A DNA stretch of 64,000 bases. It comes from Ptiloglossa arizonensis (Eukaryota > Arthropoda > Insecta > Hymenoptera > Colletidae). The notes under the pieces were generated by a model that was not told the DNA's origin, searched no databases, and saw only the letters and a program-made list of their open reading frames with translations. The stretch covers positions 9,548,001 to 9,612,000 of the forward strand of contig NW_027478385.1 of NCBI RefSeq assembly GCF_051014685.1, given 5' to 3'. Within the stretch, counting starts at the first letter, position 1, and every line of letters starts with the position of its first letter. The position numbers were made by a program, and so were the translations under genes. Shown piece after piece: positions 11,855-25,656 of the stretch.

Positions 11855-14049
11855 TACACATACCGCTGTAATCGGGCGAGTTTATACTTTCAGATGCAGT
11901 AGGAATTTTTGGGTTAGGTCAATCGGTTCGCGAGATATGGGAGTTTGAAGCTAAGAAGTGGTTGAGAAGACAACAAATTTTTCGCACTTCTGCTGCTCCA
12001 AACGCTTAACCAGAATGGCCTAGGGAAAAAATACACATACCTTTGTAATCGGACGAGTTTCTACTTTCAGATGCAACAGGAATTTTTGGGTTAGATCAAT
12101 CCGTTCGCGAGATATGGGACTTTGAAGCCACGAAATGGTTGAGAAGGCGAAAAATTTTTAGCACTTCTGCTGCTCCAAACGCTTAACCAGAATGGCCTAG
12201 GGAAAAAATACACATACCGCTGTAATCGGGTGAGTTTCTACTTTCAGATGCAATAGGAATTTTTGGGCTAGGTCAATCCGTTCGCGAGATATGGGAGTTT
12301 GAAGCCACGAAATGGTTGAGAAGGCAAAAAATTTTTCGCAATTCTGCTGCTCTAAACGCTTAACCAGAATGGCCTAGGGAAAAAATACACATACCGCTGT
12401 AATCGGGTGAGTTTGTACTTTCAGCTGCAGTAGGAATTTTTGGGTTAGGTCTATCCGTTCGCGAGATATGGGAGTCTGAAGCCAAGAAATGGTTGGGAAG
12501 GCAAAAAATTTGTCGCAATTCTGCTGCTCCAAACGCTTAACCAGAATGGCCTAGGAAAAAAATACACATACCGTTGTAATCGGGCGAGCTTCTACTTTCA
12601 GATGCAATAGGAATTTTTGGGTTAGGTCAATCCGTTCGCGAGATATGGGAATTTGAAGCCAAGAAATGGTTGAGAAGGCAAAAAATTTTTCGCAATTCTG
12701 CTGCTCCAAACACTTAACCAGAATGGCCTAGGGAAAAAATACACATACCTTTGTAATCGGACGAGTTTCTACTTTCAGATGCAACAGGAATTTTTGGGTT
12801 AGGTCAATCCGTTCGCGAGATATGGGACTTTGAAGCCACGAAATGGTTGAGAAGGCGAAAAATTTTTAGCACTTCTGCTGCTCCAAACGCTTAACCAGAA
12901 TGGCCTAGGGAAAAAATACACATACGGCTGTAATCGGGCGTGTTTCTACTTTCAGACGCAATAGGAATTTCTGGGTTAGGTCAATCCGTTCGCGAGATAT
13001 GGGAGTTTGAAGCCAAGAGATGGTTGAGAAGGCAAAAAAATTTTCGCAACTCTGCTGCTCCAAACGCTTAACCAGAATGGGCTAGGGAAAAAATACACAT
13101 ACCGTTGTAATCGGGCGAGTTTCTACTTTCAGATGCAACAGGAATTTTTGGGTTAGGTCAATTCGTTCGCGAGATATGGGAGTTTGAAGCCAAGAAATGC
13201 TTGAGAAGGCAAAAAATTTTTCGCAATTCTGCTGCTCAAAGCGCTTAACCAGAATGGGCTAGGGAAAAAATACACACACCGTTGTAATCGGGCGAGTTTC
13301 TACTTTCAGATGCAATAGGAATTTTTGGGTTAGGTCAATCCGTTCGCGAGATATGGGAGTTTGAAGCCAAGAGATGGTTGAGAAGGCAAAAAATTTTTCG
13401 CAATTCTGCTGCTCCAAACGCTTCACCAGAATGGCCTAGGGAAAAAATACACATACCGCTGTAATCGGGTGAGTTTCTACTTTCAGATGCAATAGGAATT
13501 TTTGGGCTAGGTCAATCCGTTCGCGAGATATGGGAGTTTGAAGCCACGAAATGGTTGAGAAGGCAAAAAATTTTTCGCAATTCTGCTGCTCTAAACGCTT
13601 AACCAGAATGGCCTAGGAAAAAAATACACGTACCGCTGTAATGGGGCGAGTTTCTACATTCAGATACAACAGGAATTTTTGGGTTAGGTCAATCCGTTCG
13701 CGAGATATGGGAGTTTGAAGCCAAGAAATGGTTGAGAAGGCAAACAATTTTTCGCAATTCTGCTGCTCCAAACGCTTAACCAGAATGGCCCAGGGAAAAA
13801 ATACACATACCGTTGTAATCGGGCGAGTTTCTACTTTCAGACGCAGCAGGAATTTTTGGGTTTGGTCAATCCGTTCGCGAGGTATGGGACTTTGAAGCTA
13901 AGAAATGGTTGAGAAGACAACAAATTTTTCGCACTTTTGCTGCTCCAATCGCTTAACCAGAATGGACTAGGGGGAAAATACACGTACCGTTGTAATCGAG
14001 CGAGTTTCTACTTTCAAATGCAATAGGAATTTTTGCGTTAGGTCAATCC

Positions 14050-14066
14050 GTTCGCGAGATACGGGA
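14050..14066 (+). promoter_or_regulatory. Full-core CENP-B box match 3
   Basis: Copy of the 2196 site carried by the 67-monomer long-range duplication (shift 11,854 bp). All nine fixed core bases match. Confidence 0.65.
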
Positions 14067-16527
14067 GTTTGAAGACAAGAAATGGTTGAGAGGGCAAAAA
14101 ATTTTTCGCAATTCTGCTGCTCCATACGCTTAACCAGAATGGACTAGGGAAAAAATACATATTCCGTTGTAATCGGGCGAGTTTCTACTTTCAGACGCAG
14201 CAGGAATTTTTGGGTTTGGTCAATCAGTTCGCGAGATATGGGACTTTGAAGCTAAGAAATGGTTCAGAAGGCAACAAATTTTTCGCAATTCTGCTGCTCA
14301 AAGCGCTTAACCAGAATGGGCTAGGGAAAAAATACACACACCGTTGTAATTGGGCGAGTTTCTACTTTCAGATGCAACAGGAATCTTTGGGTTAGGTCTA
14401 TCCGTTCGCGAGATATGGGAGTCTGAAGCCAAGAAATGGTTGGGAAGGCAAAAAATTTGTCGCAATTCTGCTGCTCCAAACGCTTAACCAGAATGGCCTA
14501 GGAAAAAAATACACATACCGTTGTAATCGGGCGAGCTTCTACTTTCAGATGCAATAGGAATTTTTGGGTTAGGTCAATCCGTTCGCGAGATATGGGAATT
14601 TGAAGCCAAGAAATGGTTGAGAAGGCAAAAAATTTTTCGCAATTCTGCTGCTCCAAACACTTAACCAGAATGGCCTAGGGAAAAAATACACATACCTTTG
14701 TAATCGGACGAGTTTCTACTTTCAGATGCAACAGGAATTTTTGGGTTAGGTCAATCCGTTCGCGAGATATGGGACTTTGAAGCCACGAAATGGTTGAGAA
14801 GGCGAAAAATTTTTAGCACTTCTGCTGCTCCAAACGCTTAACCAGAATGGCCTAGGGAAAAAATACACATACGGCTGTAATCGGGCGTGTTTCTACTTTC
14901 AGACGCAATAGGAATTTCTGGGTTAGGTCAATCCGTTCGCGAGATATGGGAGTTTGAAGCCAAGAGATGGTTGAGAAGGCAAAAAAATTTTCGCAACTCT
15001 GCTGCTCCAAACGCTTAACCAGAATGGGCTAGGGAAAAAATACACATACCGTTGTAATCGGGCGAGTTTCTACTTTCAGCTGCAACAGGAATTTTTGGGT
15101 TAGGTCAATGCGTTCGCGAGATATGGTAGTTTGAAGCCAAGAAATGCTTGAGAAGGCAAAAAATTTTTCGCAATTCTGCTGCTCAAAGCGCTTAACCAGA
15201 ATGGGCTAGGGAAAAAATACACACACCGTTGTAATCGGGCGAGTTTCTACTTTCAGATGCAATAGGAATTTTTGGGTTAGGTCAATCCGTTCGCGAGATA
15301 TGGGAGTTTGAAGCCAAGAAATGGTTGAGAAGGCAAAAAATTTTTCGCAATTCTGCTGCTCCAAACGCTTCACCAGAATGGCCTAGGGAAAAAATACACA
15401 TACCGCTGTAATCGGGTGAGTTTCTACTTTCAGATGCAATAGGAATTTTTGGGCTAGGTCAATCCGTTCGCGAGATATGGGAGTTTGAAGCCACGAAATG
15501 GTTGAGAAGGCAAAAAATTTTTCGCAATTCTGCTGCTCTAAACGCTTAACCAGAATGGCCTAGGAAAAAAATACACGTACCGCTGTAATGGGGCGAGTTT
15601 CTACATTCAGATACAATAGGAATTTTTGGGTTAGGTCAATCCGTTCGCGAGATATGGGATTTTGAAGCCAAGAAATGGTTGAGAAGGCAAACAATTTTTC
15701 GCAATTCTGCTGCTCCAAACGCTTAACCAGAATGGCCTAGTGAAAAAATGCACATACCGTTGTAATCGGGAGAGTTTCTACTTTCAGATGCAATAGGAAT
15801 TTTTGGGCTAGGTCAATCCGTTCGCGAGATATGGGAGTTTGAAGCCACGAAATGGTTGAAAAGGCAAAAAATTTTTCGCAATTCTGCTGCTCTAAACGCT
15901 TAACCAGAATGGCCTAGGAAAAAAATACACGTACCGCTGTAATGGGGCGAGTTTCTACATTCAGATACAATAGGAATTTTTGGGTTAGGTCAATCCGTTC
16001 GCGAGATATGGGAGTTTGAAGCCAAGAAATGGTTGAGAAGGCAAAAAATTTTTCGCAATTCTGCTGCTCCAAACGCTTCACCAGAATGACCTAGGGAAAA
16101 AATACACATACCGCTGTAATCGGGTGAGTTTCTACTTGCAGATGCAGTAGGAATTTTTGGGTTAGGTCAATCCGTTCGCGAGATATGGGAGTTTGAAGCC
16201 AAGAAATGGTTGAGAAGGCAAAAAATTTTTCGCAATTCTGCTGCTCCAAACGCTTAACCAGAATGGCCCAGGGAAAAAATACACATACCGTTGTAATCGG
16301 GCGAGTTTCTACTTTCAGACGCAGCAGGAATTTTTGGGTTTGGTCAATCCGTTCGCGAGATATGGGACTTTGAAGCTAAGAAATGGTTGAGAAGACAACA
16401 AATTTTTCGCACTTTTGCTGCTCCAATCGCTTAACCAGAATGGACTAGGGGAAAAATACACGTACCGTTGTAATCGAGCGAGTTTCTACTTTCAAATGCA
16501 ATAGGAATTTTTGCGTTAGGTCAATCC

Positions 16528-16544
16528 GTTCGCGAGATACGGGA
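16528..16544 (+). promoter_or_regulatory. Full-core CENP-B box match 4
   Basis: Copy of the 4674 site carried by the 67-monomer duplication (shift 11,854 bp). All nine fixed core bases match. Confidence 0.65.
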
Positions 16545-16634
16545 GTTTGAAGACAAGAAATGGTTGAGAGGGCAAAAAATTTTTCGCAATTCTGCTGCTC
16601 CATACGCTTAACCAGAATGGACTAGGGAAAAAAT

Positions 16635-19600
16635 ACATATTCCGTTGTAATCGGGCGAGTTTCTACTTTCAGACGCAGCAGGAATTTTTGGGTTTGGTCA
16701 ATCCGTTCGCGAGATATGGGACTTTGAAGCTAAGAAATGGTTCAGAAGGCAACAAATTTTTCGCAATTCTGCTGCTCAAAGCGCTTAACCAGAATGGGCT
16801 AGGGAAAAAATACACACACCGTTGTAATTGGGCGAGTTTCTACTTTCAGATGCAACAGGAATCTTTGGGTTTGGTCTATCCGTTCGCGAGATATGGGAGT
16901 CTGAAGCCAAGAAATGGTTGGGAAGGCAAAAAATTTGTCGCAATTCTGCTGCTCCAAACGCTTAACCAGAATGGCCTAGGAAAAAAATACACATACCGTT
17001 GTAATCGGGCGAGCTTCTACTTTCAGATGCAATAGGAATTTTTGGGTTAGGTCAATCCGTTCGCGAGATATGGGAATTTGAAGCCAAGAAATGGTTGAGA
17101 AGGCAAAAAATTTTTCGCAATTCTGCTGCTCCAAACACTTAACCAGAATGGCCTAGGGAAAAAATACACATACCTTTGTAATCGGACGAGTTTCTACTTT
17201 CAGATGCAACAGGAATTTTTGGGTTAGGTCAATCCGTTCGCGAGATATGGGACTTTGAAGCCACGAAATGGTTGAGAAGGCGAAAAATTTTTAGCACTTC
17301 TGCTGCTCCAAACGCTTAACCAGAATGGCCTAGGGAAAAAATACACATACGGCTGTAATCGGGCGTGTTTCTACTTTCAGACGCAATAGGAATTTCTGGG
17401 TTAGGTCAATCCGTTCGCGAGATATGGGAGTTTGAAGCCAAGAGACGGTTGAGAAGGCAAAAAAATTTTCGCAATTCTGCTGCTCCAAACGCTTAACCAG
17501 AATGGGCTAGGGAAAAAATACACATACCGTTGTAATCGGGCGAGTTTCTACTTTCAGATGCAACAGGAATTTTTGGGTTTGGTCAATCCGTTCGCGAGAT
17601 ATGGGACTTTGAAGCTAAGAAATGGTTCAGAAGGCAACAAATTTTTCGCAATTCTGCTGCTCAAAGCGCTTAACCAGAATGGGCTAGGGAAAAAATACAC
17701 ACACCGTTGTAATTGGGCGAGTTTCTACTTTCAGATGCAACAGGAATCTTTGGGTTAGGTCTATCCGTTCGCGAGATATGGGAGTCTGAAGCCAAGAAAT
17801 GGTTGGGAAGGCAAAAAATTTGTCGCAATTCTGCTGCTCCAAACGCTTAACCAGAATGGCCTAGGAAAAAAATACACATACCGTTATAATCGGGCGAGCT
17901 TCTACTTTCAGATGCAATAGGAATTTTTGGGTTAGGTCAATCCGTTCGCGAGATATGGGAGTTTGAAGCCAAGAAATGGTTGAGAAGGCAAAAAAATTTT
18001 CGCAATTCTGCTGCTCCAAACGCTTAACCAGAATGGGCTAGGGAAAAAATACACATACCGTTGTAATCGGGCGAGTTTCTACTTTCAGATGCAACAGGAA
18101 TTTTTGGGTTAGGTCAATGCGTTCGCGAGATATGGGAGTTTGAAGCCAAGAAATGCTTGAGAAGGCAAAAAATTTTTCGCAATTCTGCTGCTCAAAGCGC
18201 TTAACCAGAATGGGCTAGGGAAAAAATACACACACCGTTGTAATCGGGCGAGTTTCTACTTTCAGATGCAATAGGAATTTTTGGGTTAGGTCAATCCGTT
18301 CGCGAGATATGGGAGTCTGAAGCCAAAAAATGGTTGGGAAGGCAAAAAATTTTTCGCAATTCTGCTGCTCCAAACGCTTAACCAGAATGGCCTAGGGAAA
18401 AAATACACATACCGTTGTAATCGGGTGAGTTTCTACTTTCAGATGCAGTAGGAATTTTTGGGTTAGGTCAATCCGTTCGCGAGATATGGGAGTTTGAAGC
18501 CAAGAAATGGTTGAGAAGACAACAAATTTTTCGCAATTCTGCTGCTCCAAACGGTTAACCAGAATGGCCTAGGGAAAAAATACACACACCGTTGTAATCG
18601 GGCGAGTTTCTACTTTCAGACGCAACAGGAATATTTGGGTTAGGTCAATCCGTTCGTGAGATATGGGAGTTTGAAGCCAAGAAATGGTTGAGAAGGCAAA
18701 CAATTTTTCGCACTTGTGCTGCTCCAAACGCTTAACCAGAATGGCCTAGTGAAAAAATGCACATACCGTTGTAATCGGGAGAGTTTCTACTTTCAGATGC
18801 AATAGGAATTTTTGGGCTAGGTCAATCCGTTCGCGAGATATGGGAGTTTGAAGCCACGAAATGGTTGAGAAGGCAAAAAATTTTTCGCAATTCTGCTGCT
18901 CTAAACGCTTAACCAGAATGGCCTAGGAAAAAAATACACGTACCGCTGTAATGGGGCGAGTTTCTACATTCAGATGCAATAGGAATTTTTGGGTTAGGTC
19001 AATCCGCTCGCGAGATATGGGAGTTTGAAGCCAAGAAATGGTTGAGAAGGCAAAAAATTTTTCGCAATTCTGCTGCTCCAAACGCTTAACTAGAATGGCC
19101 TAGGGAAAAAATACACATACCGCTGTAATCGGGTGAGTTTCTACTTTCAGATGCAGTAGGAATTTTTGGGTTAGGTCAATCCGTTCGCGAGATATGGGAG
19201 TTTGAAGCCAAGAAATGGTTGAGAAGGCAAAAAATTTTTCGCAATTCTGCTGCTCCAAACGCTTAACCAGAATGGCCTAGGGAAAAAATGCACATACCGC
19301 AGTAATCGGGTGAGTTTCTACTTTCAGATGCAGTAGGAATTTTTGGGTTAGGTCAATCCGTTCGCGAGATATGGGAGTTTGAATCCAAGAAATGGTTGAG
19401 AAGGCAAAAATTTTTCGCATTTATGCTGCTCCAAACGCTTAACCAGAATGGGCTAGGGAAAAAATACACATACCGTTGTAATCGGGCGAGATTCTACTTT
19501 CAGACGCAACAGGAATATTTGGGTTAGGTCAATCCGTTCGCGAGATATGGGAGTTTGAAGCAAAGAAATGGTTGAGAAGACAACAAATTTTTCGCACTTC

Positions 19601-20703
19601 TGCTGCTCCAAACGCTTAACCAGAATGGCCTTGGGAAAAAATACACATACCGTTGTAATCGGGCGAGTTTCTACTTTCAGAAGCAACAGGAATTTTTGGG
19701 TTAGGTCAATCCGTTCGCGAGATATGGGAGTTTGAAGCCAAGAAATGGTTGAGAAGGCAAACAATTTTTCGCAATTCTGCTGCTCTAAACACTTAACCAG
19801 AATGGCCTAGGAAAAAAATACACGTACCGCTGTAATCGGGCGAGTTTATACTTTCAGATGCAGTAGGAATTTTTGGGTTAGGTCAGTCCGTTCGCGAGAT
19901 ATGGTAGTTTGAAGCTAAGAAATGGTTGAGAAGACAACAAATTTTTCGCACTTCTGCTGCTTCAAACGCTTAACCAGAATGGCCTAGTGAAAAAATGCAC
20001 ATACCGTTGTAATCGGGCGTGTTTCTACTTTCAGACGCAATAGGAATTTCTGGGTTAGGTCAATCCGTTCGCGAGATATGGGAGTTTGAAGCCAAGAAAT
20101 GGTTGAGAAGGCAAAAAAATTTTCGCAATCCTGCTGCTCCAAACGCTTAACCAGAATGGGCTAGGGAAAAAATACACATACCGTTGTAATCGGGCGAGTT
20201 TCTACTTTCAGACGCAATAGGAATTTTTGGGTTAGGTCAATCCGTACGCGAGATATGGGAGTTTGAAGCCAAGAAATGGTTGAGAAGGCAAAAAATTTTT
20301 CGCAATTCTGCTGCTCCAAACGCTTAACCAGAATGGCCTAGGAAAAAATACACATACCTTTGTAATCGGGCGAGTTTCTACTTTCAGACGCAACAGGAAT
20401 TTTTGGGTTAAGTCAATCCGTTCGCGAGATATGGGTGTTTGAATCCAAGAAATGGTTGAGAAGGCAAAAATTTTTTCGCAATTCTGCTGCTCCAAACGCT
20501 TAACCAGAATGGCCTGGGGAAAAAATACACATACCGCTGTAATCGGGCGAGTTTATACTTTCAGATGCAGTAGGAATTTTTGGGTTAGGTCAATCGGTTC
20601 GCGAGATATGGGAGTTTGAAGCTAAGAAGTGGTTGAGAAGACAACAAATTTTTCGCACTTCTGCTGCTCCAAACGCTTAACCAGAATGGCCTAGGGAAAA
20701 AAT
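16635..20703 (+). repeat. 23-monomer tandem duplication, copy 1 (4,069 bp)
   Basis: The sequence from 16,635 restarts at 20,704 (ACATATTCC and GGGTTTGG monomers). The shift is 4,069 bp until about 21,417 and 3,892 bp afterwards. This copy retains a monomer near 17,345-17,521 (TACGGCTGTAATCGGGCGTG class) that copy 2 lacks. Confidence 0.9.
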
Positions 20704-20708
20704 CCATA
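20694..20708 (+). other. Recombination junction of the 23/22-mer duplication
   Basis: The left parent matches 9,016-9,025 and the right parent 16,636 onward. Both parents share the A6 tract and TACA, so the crossover lies within this A-rich start of the monomer. Base 20,704 is C, giving AATCCATATT, whereas both parents have A at that site. I saw this word nowhere else in the window. Confidence 0.8.
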
Positions 20709-23700
20709 TTCCGTTGTAATCGGGCGAGTTTCTACTTTCAGACGCAGCAGGAATTTTTGGGTTTGGTCAATCCGTTCGCGAGATATGGGACTTTGAAGCT
20801 AAGAAATGGTTCAGAAGGCAACAAATTTTTCGCAATTCTGCTGCTCAAAGCGCTTAACCAGAATGGGCTAGGGAAAAAATACACACACCGTTGTAATTGG
20901 GCGAGTTTCTACTTTCAGATGCAACAGGAATCTTTGGGTTTGGTCTATCCGTTCGCGAGATATGGGAGTCTGAAGCCAAGAAATGGTTGGGAAGGCAAAA
21001 AATTTGTCGCAATTCTGCTGCTCCAAACGCTTAACCAGAATGGCCTAGGAAAAAAATACACATACCGTTGTAATCGGGCGAGCTTCTACTTTCAGATGCA
21101 ATAGGAATTTTTGGGTTAGGTCAATCCGTTCGCGAGATATGGGAATTTGAAGCCAAGAAATGGTTGAGAAGGCAAAAAATTTTTCGCAATTCTGCTGCTC
21201 CAAACACTTAACCAGAATGGCCTAGGGAAAAAATACACATACCTTTGTAATCGGACGAGTTTCTACTTTCAGATGCAACAGGAATTTTTGGGTTAGGTCA
21301 ATCCGTTCGCGAGATATGGGACTTTGAAGCCACGAAATGGTTGAGAAGGCGAAAAATTTTTAGCACTTCTGCTGCTCCAAACGCTTAACCAGAATGGCCT
21401 AGGGAAAAAATACACATACCGTTGTAATCGGGCGAGTTTCTACTTTCAGATGCAACAGGAATTTTTGGGTTTGGTCAATCCGTTCGCGAGATATGGGACT
21501 TTGAAGCTAAGAAATGGTTCAGAAGGCAACAAATTTTTCGCAATTCTGCTGCTCAAAGCGCTTAACCAGAATGGGCTAGGGAAAAAATACACACACCGTT
21601 GTAATTGGGCGAGTTTCTACTTTCAGATGCAACAGGAATCTTTGGGTTAGGTCTATCCGTTCGCGAGATATGGGAGTCTGAAGCCAAGAAATGGTTGGGA
21701 AGGCAAAAAATTTGTCGCAATTCTGCTGCTCCAAACGCTTAACCAGAATGGCCTAGGAAAAAAATACACATACCGTTATAATCGGGCGAGCTTCTACTTT
21801 CAGATGCAATAGGAATTTTTGGGTTAGGTCAATCCGTTCGCGAGATATGGGAGTTTGAAGCCAAGAAATGGTTGAGAAGGCAAAAAAATTTTCGCAATTC
21901 TGCTGCTCCAAACGCTTAACCAGAATGGGCTAGGGAAAAAATACACATACCGTTGTAATCGGGCGAGTTTCTACTTTCAGATGCAACAGGAATTTTTGGG
22001 TTAGGTCAATGCGTTCGCGAGATATGGGAGTTTGAAGCCAAGAAATGCTTGAGAAGGCAAAAAATTTTTCGCAATTCTGCTGCTCAAAGCGCTTAACCAG
22101 AATGGGCTAGGGAAAAAATACACACACCGTTGTAATCGGGCGAGTTTCTACTTTCAGATGCAATAGGAATTTTTGGGTTAGGTCAATCCGTTCGCGAGAT
22201 ATGGGAGTCTGAAGCCAAAAAATGGTTGGGAAGGCAAAAAATTTTTCGCAATTCTGCTGCTCCAAACGCTTAACCAGAATGGCCTAGGGAAAAAATACAC
22301 ATACCGTTGTAATCGGGTGAGTTTCTACTTTCAGATGCAGTAGGAATTTTTGGGTTAGGTCAATCCGTTCGCGAGATATGGGAGTTTGAAGCCAAGAAAT
22401 GGTTGAGAAGACAACAAATTTTTCGCAATTCTGCTGCTCCAAACGGTTAACCAGAATGGCCTAGGGAAAAAATACACACACCGTTGTAATCGGGCGAGTT
22501 TCTACTTTCAGACGCAACAGGAATATTTGGGTTAGGTCAATCCGTTCGTGAGATATGGGAGTTTGAAGCCAAGAAATGGTTGAGAAGGCAAACAATTTTT
22601 CGCACTTGTGCTGCTCCAAACGCTTAACCAGAATGGCCTAGTGAAAAAATGCACATACCGTTGTAATCGGGAGAGTTTCTACTTTCAGATGCAATAGGAA
22701 TTTTTGGGCTAGGTCAATCCGTTCGCGAGATATGGGAGTTTGAAGCCACGAAATGGTTGAGAAGGCAAAAAATTTTTCGCAATTCTGCTGCTCTAAACGC
22801 TTAACCAGAATGGCCTAGGAAAAAAATACACGTACCGCTGTAATGGGGCGAGTTTCTACATTCAGATGCAATAGGAATTTTTGGGTTAGGTCAATCCGCT
22901 CGCGAGATATGGGAGTTTGAAGCCAAGAAATGGTTGAGAAGGCAAAAAATTTTTCGCAATTCTGCTGCTCCAAACGCTTAACTAGAATGGCCTAGGGAAA
23001 AAATACACATACCGCTGTAATCGGGTGAGTTTCTACTTTCAGATGCAGTAGGAATTTTTGGGTTAGGTCAATCCGTTCGCGAGATATGGGAGTTTGAAGC
23101 CAAGAAATGGTTGAGAAGGCAAAAAATTTTTCGCAATTCTGCTGCTCCAAACGCTTAACCAGAATGGCCTAGGGAAAAAATGCACATACCGCAGTAATCG
23201 GGTGAGTTTCTACTTTCAGATGCAGTAGGAATTTTTGGGTTAGGTCAATCCGTTCGCGAGATATGGGAGTTTGAATCCAAGAAATGGTTGAGAAGGCAAA
23301 AATTTTTCGCATTTATGCTGCTCCAAACGCTTAACCAGAATGGGCTAGGGAAAAAATACACATACCGTTGTAATCGGGCGAGATTCTACTTTCAGACGCA
23401 ACAGGAATATTTGGGTTAGGTCAATCCGTTCGCGAGATATGGGAGTTTGAAGCAAAGAAATGGTTGAGAAGACAACAAATTTTTCGCACTTCTGCTGCTC
23501 CAAACGCTTAACCAGAATGGCCTTGGGAAAAAATACACATACCGTTGTAATCGGGCGAGTTTCTACTTTCAGAAGCAACAGGAATTTTTGGGTTAGGTCA
23601 ATCCGTTCGCGAGATATGGGAGTTTGAAGCCAAGAAATGGTTGAGAAGGCAAACAATTTTTCGCAATTCTGCTGCTCTAAACACTTAACCAGAATGGCCT

Positions 23701-24595
23701 AGGAAAAAAATACACGTACCGCTGTAATCGGGCGAGTTTATACTTTCAGATGCAGTAGGAATTTTTGGGTTAGGTCAGTCCGTTCGCGAGATATGGTAGT
23801 TTGAAGCTAAGAAATGGTTGAGAAGACAACAAATTTTTCGCACTTCTGCTGCTTCAAACGCTTAACCAGAATGGCCTAGTGAAAAAATGCACATACCGTT
23901 GTAATCGGGCGTGTTTCTACTTTCAGACGCAATAGGAATTTCTGGGTTAGGTCAATCCGTTCGCGAGATATGGGAGTTTGAAGCCAAGAAATGGTTGAGA
24001 AGGCAAAAAAATTTTCGCAATCCTGCTGCTCCAAACGCTTAACCAGAATGGGCTAGGGAAAAAATACACATACCGTTGTAATCGGGCGAGTTTCTACTTT
24101 CAGACGCAATAGGAATTTTTGGGTTAGGTCAATCCGTACGCGAGATATGGGAGTTTGAAGCCAAGAAATGGTTGAGAAGGCAAAAAATTTTTCGCAATTC
24201 TGCTGCTCCAAACGCTTAACCAGAATGGCCTAGGAAAAAATACACATACCTTTGTAATCGGGCGAGTTTCTACTTTCAGACGCAACAGGAATTTTTGGGT
24301 TAAGTCAATCCGTTCGCGAGATATGGGTGTTTGAATCCAAGAAATGGTTGAGAAGGCAAAAATTTTTTCGCAATTCTGCTGCTCCAAACGCTTAACCAGA
24401 ATGGCCTGGGGAAAAAATACACATACCGCTGTAATCGGGCGAGTTTATACTTTCAGATGCAGTAGGAATTTTTGGGTTAGGTCAATCGGTTCGCGAGATA
24501 TGGGAGTTTGAAGCTAAGAAGTGGTTGAGAAGACAACAAATTTTTCGCACTTCTGCTGCTCCAAACGCTTAACCAGAATGGCCTAGGGAAAAAAT
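20704..24595 (+). repeat. 22-monomer tandem duplication, copy 2 (3,892 bp)
   Basis: Matches copy 1 except for one missing monomer at about 21,417. It also shares copy 1's 176-bp M1 deletion (the broken box at 24,136 directly follows the TTCTGGGTTAGG and ATCCTGCTG monomers). After about 24,595 it continues into the sequence that follows 9,024, as expected for a tandem duplication whose right flank is original. Confidence 0.9.
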
Positions 24596-25656
24596 ACACA
24601 TACCGTTGTAATCGGGCGTATTTCTACTTTCAGACGCAATAGGAATTTCTGGGTTAGGTCAATCCGTTCGCGAGATATGGGAGTCTGAAGCCAAGAAATG
24701 GTAGAGAAGGCAAAAAATTTTTCCCAATTCTGCTGCTCCATACGCTTAACCAGAATGGGATAGGGAAAAAATACACATACCGTTGTAATCGGGCGAGTTT
24801 CTACTATCAGACGCATTAGGAATTTTTGGGTTAGATCAATCCGTTCGCGAGATATAGGAGTTTGAAGCCAAGAAATGGTTGAGAAGGCAAACAATTTTTC
24901 GCAATTCTGCTGCTCCAAACTCTTAACCAGAATGGCCTAGGGAAAAAATACACATACCGTTGTAATCGGGCGAGTTTCTACTTTCAGACGCAGTAGGAAT
25001 TTTTGGGTTAGGTCAATCCGTTCGCGAGATATGGGAATTTGAAGCCAAGAAATGGTTGAGAAGGCAAAAAATTTTTCGCAATTCTGCTGCTCCTAACGCT
25101 TAACCAGAATGGCCTAGGCAAAAAATACACATACCTTTGTAATCGGGCGAGTTTCTACTTTCAGACGCAACAGGAACTTTTGCGTTAGGTCAATACGTTC
25201 GCGAGATATGGGAGTTTGAAGCCAAGAAATGCTTGAGAAGGCAAAAAATTTTTCGCAATTCTGCTGCTCAAAGCGCTTAACCAGAATGGGCTAGGGAAAA
25301 AATACACACACCGTTGTAATCGGGCGAGTTTCTACTTTCAGATGCAATAGGAATTTTTGGGTTAGGTCAATCCGTTCGCGAGATATGGGAGTCTGAAGCC
25401 AAAAAATGGTTGGGAAGGCAAAAAATTTTTCGCAATTCTGCTGCTCCAAACGCTTAACCAGAATGGCCTAGGGAAAAAATACACATACCGTTGTAATCGG
25501 GTGAGTTTCTACTTTCAGATGCAGTAGGAATTTTTGGGTTAGGTGAATCCGTTCGCGAGATATGGGAGTTTGAAGCCAAGAAATGGTTGAGAAGGCAAAA
25601 AATTTTTCGCAATTCTGCTGCTCCAAACGCTTAACCAGAATGGCCTAGGGAAAAAA

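Larger units (their letters stand above)
11855..20245 (+). repeat. 67-monomer long-range duplication, copy 2
   Basis: Matches 1-8,391. At 20,246 the match jumps to 8,568, so this copy lacks one 176-bp monomer of the M1/M2 pair. It then follows 8,568-9,024 at a shift of 11,678 bp up to 20,702. Variants against copy 1 include A at 14,226, G at 14,616, G at 15,721, G at 16,138, G at 17,444 and C at 17,446. Confidence 0.93.

Noticed and set aside
1..20245. Assembly error as the sole explanation of the long near-identical copies
   Set aside because: Cannot be excluded without reads. However, the copies carry distinct private substitutions and whole-monomer gains and losses, which are more consistent with real duplications than with a duplicated contig.
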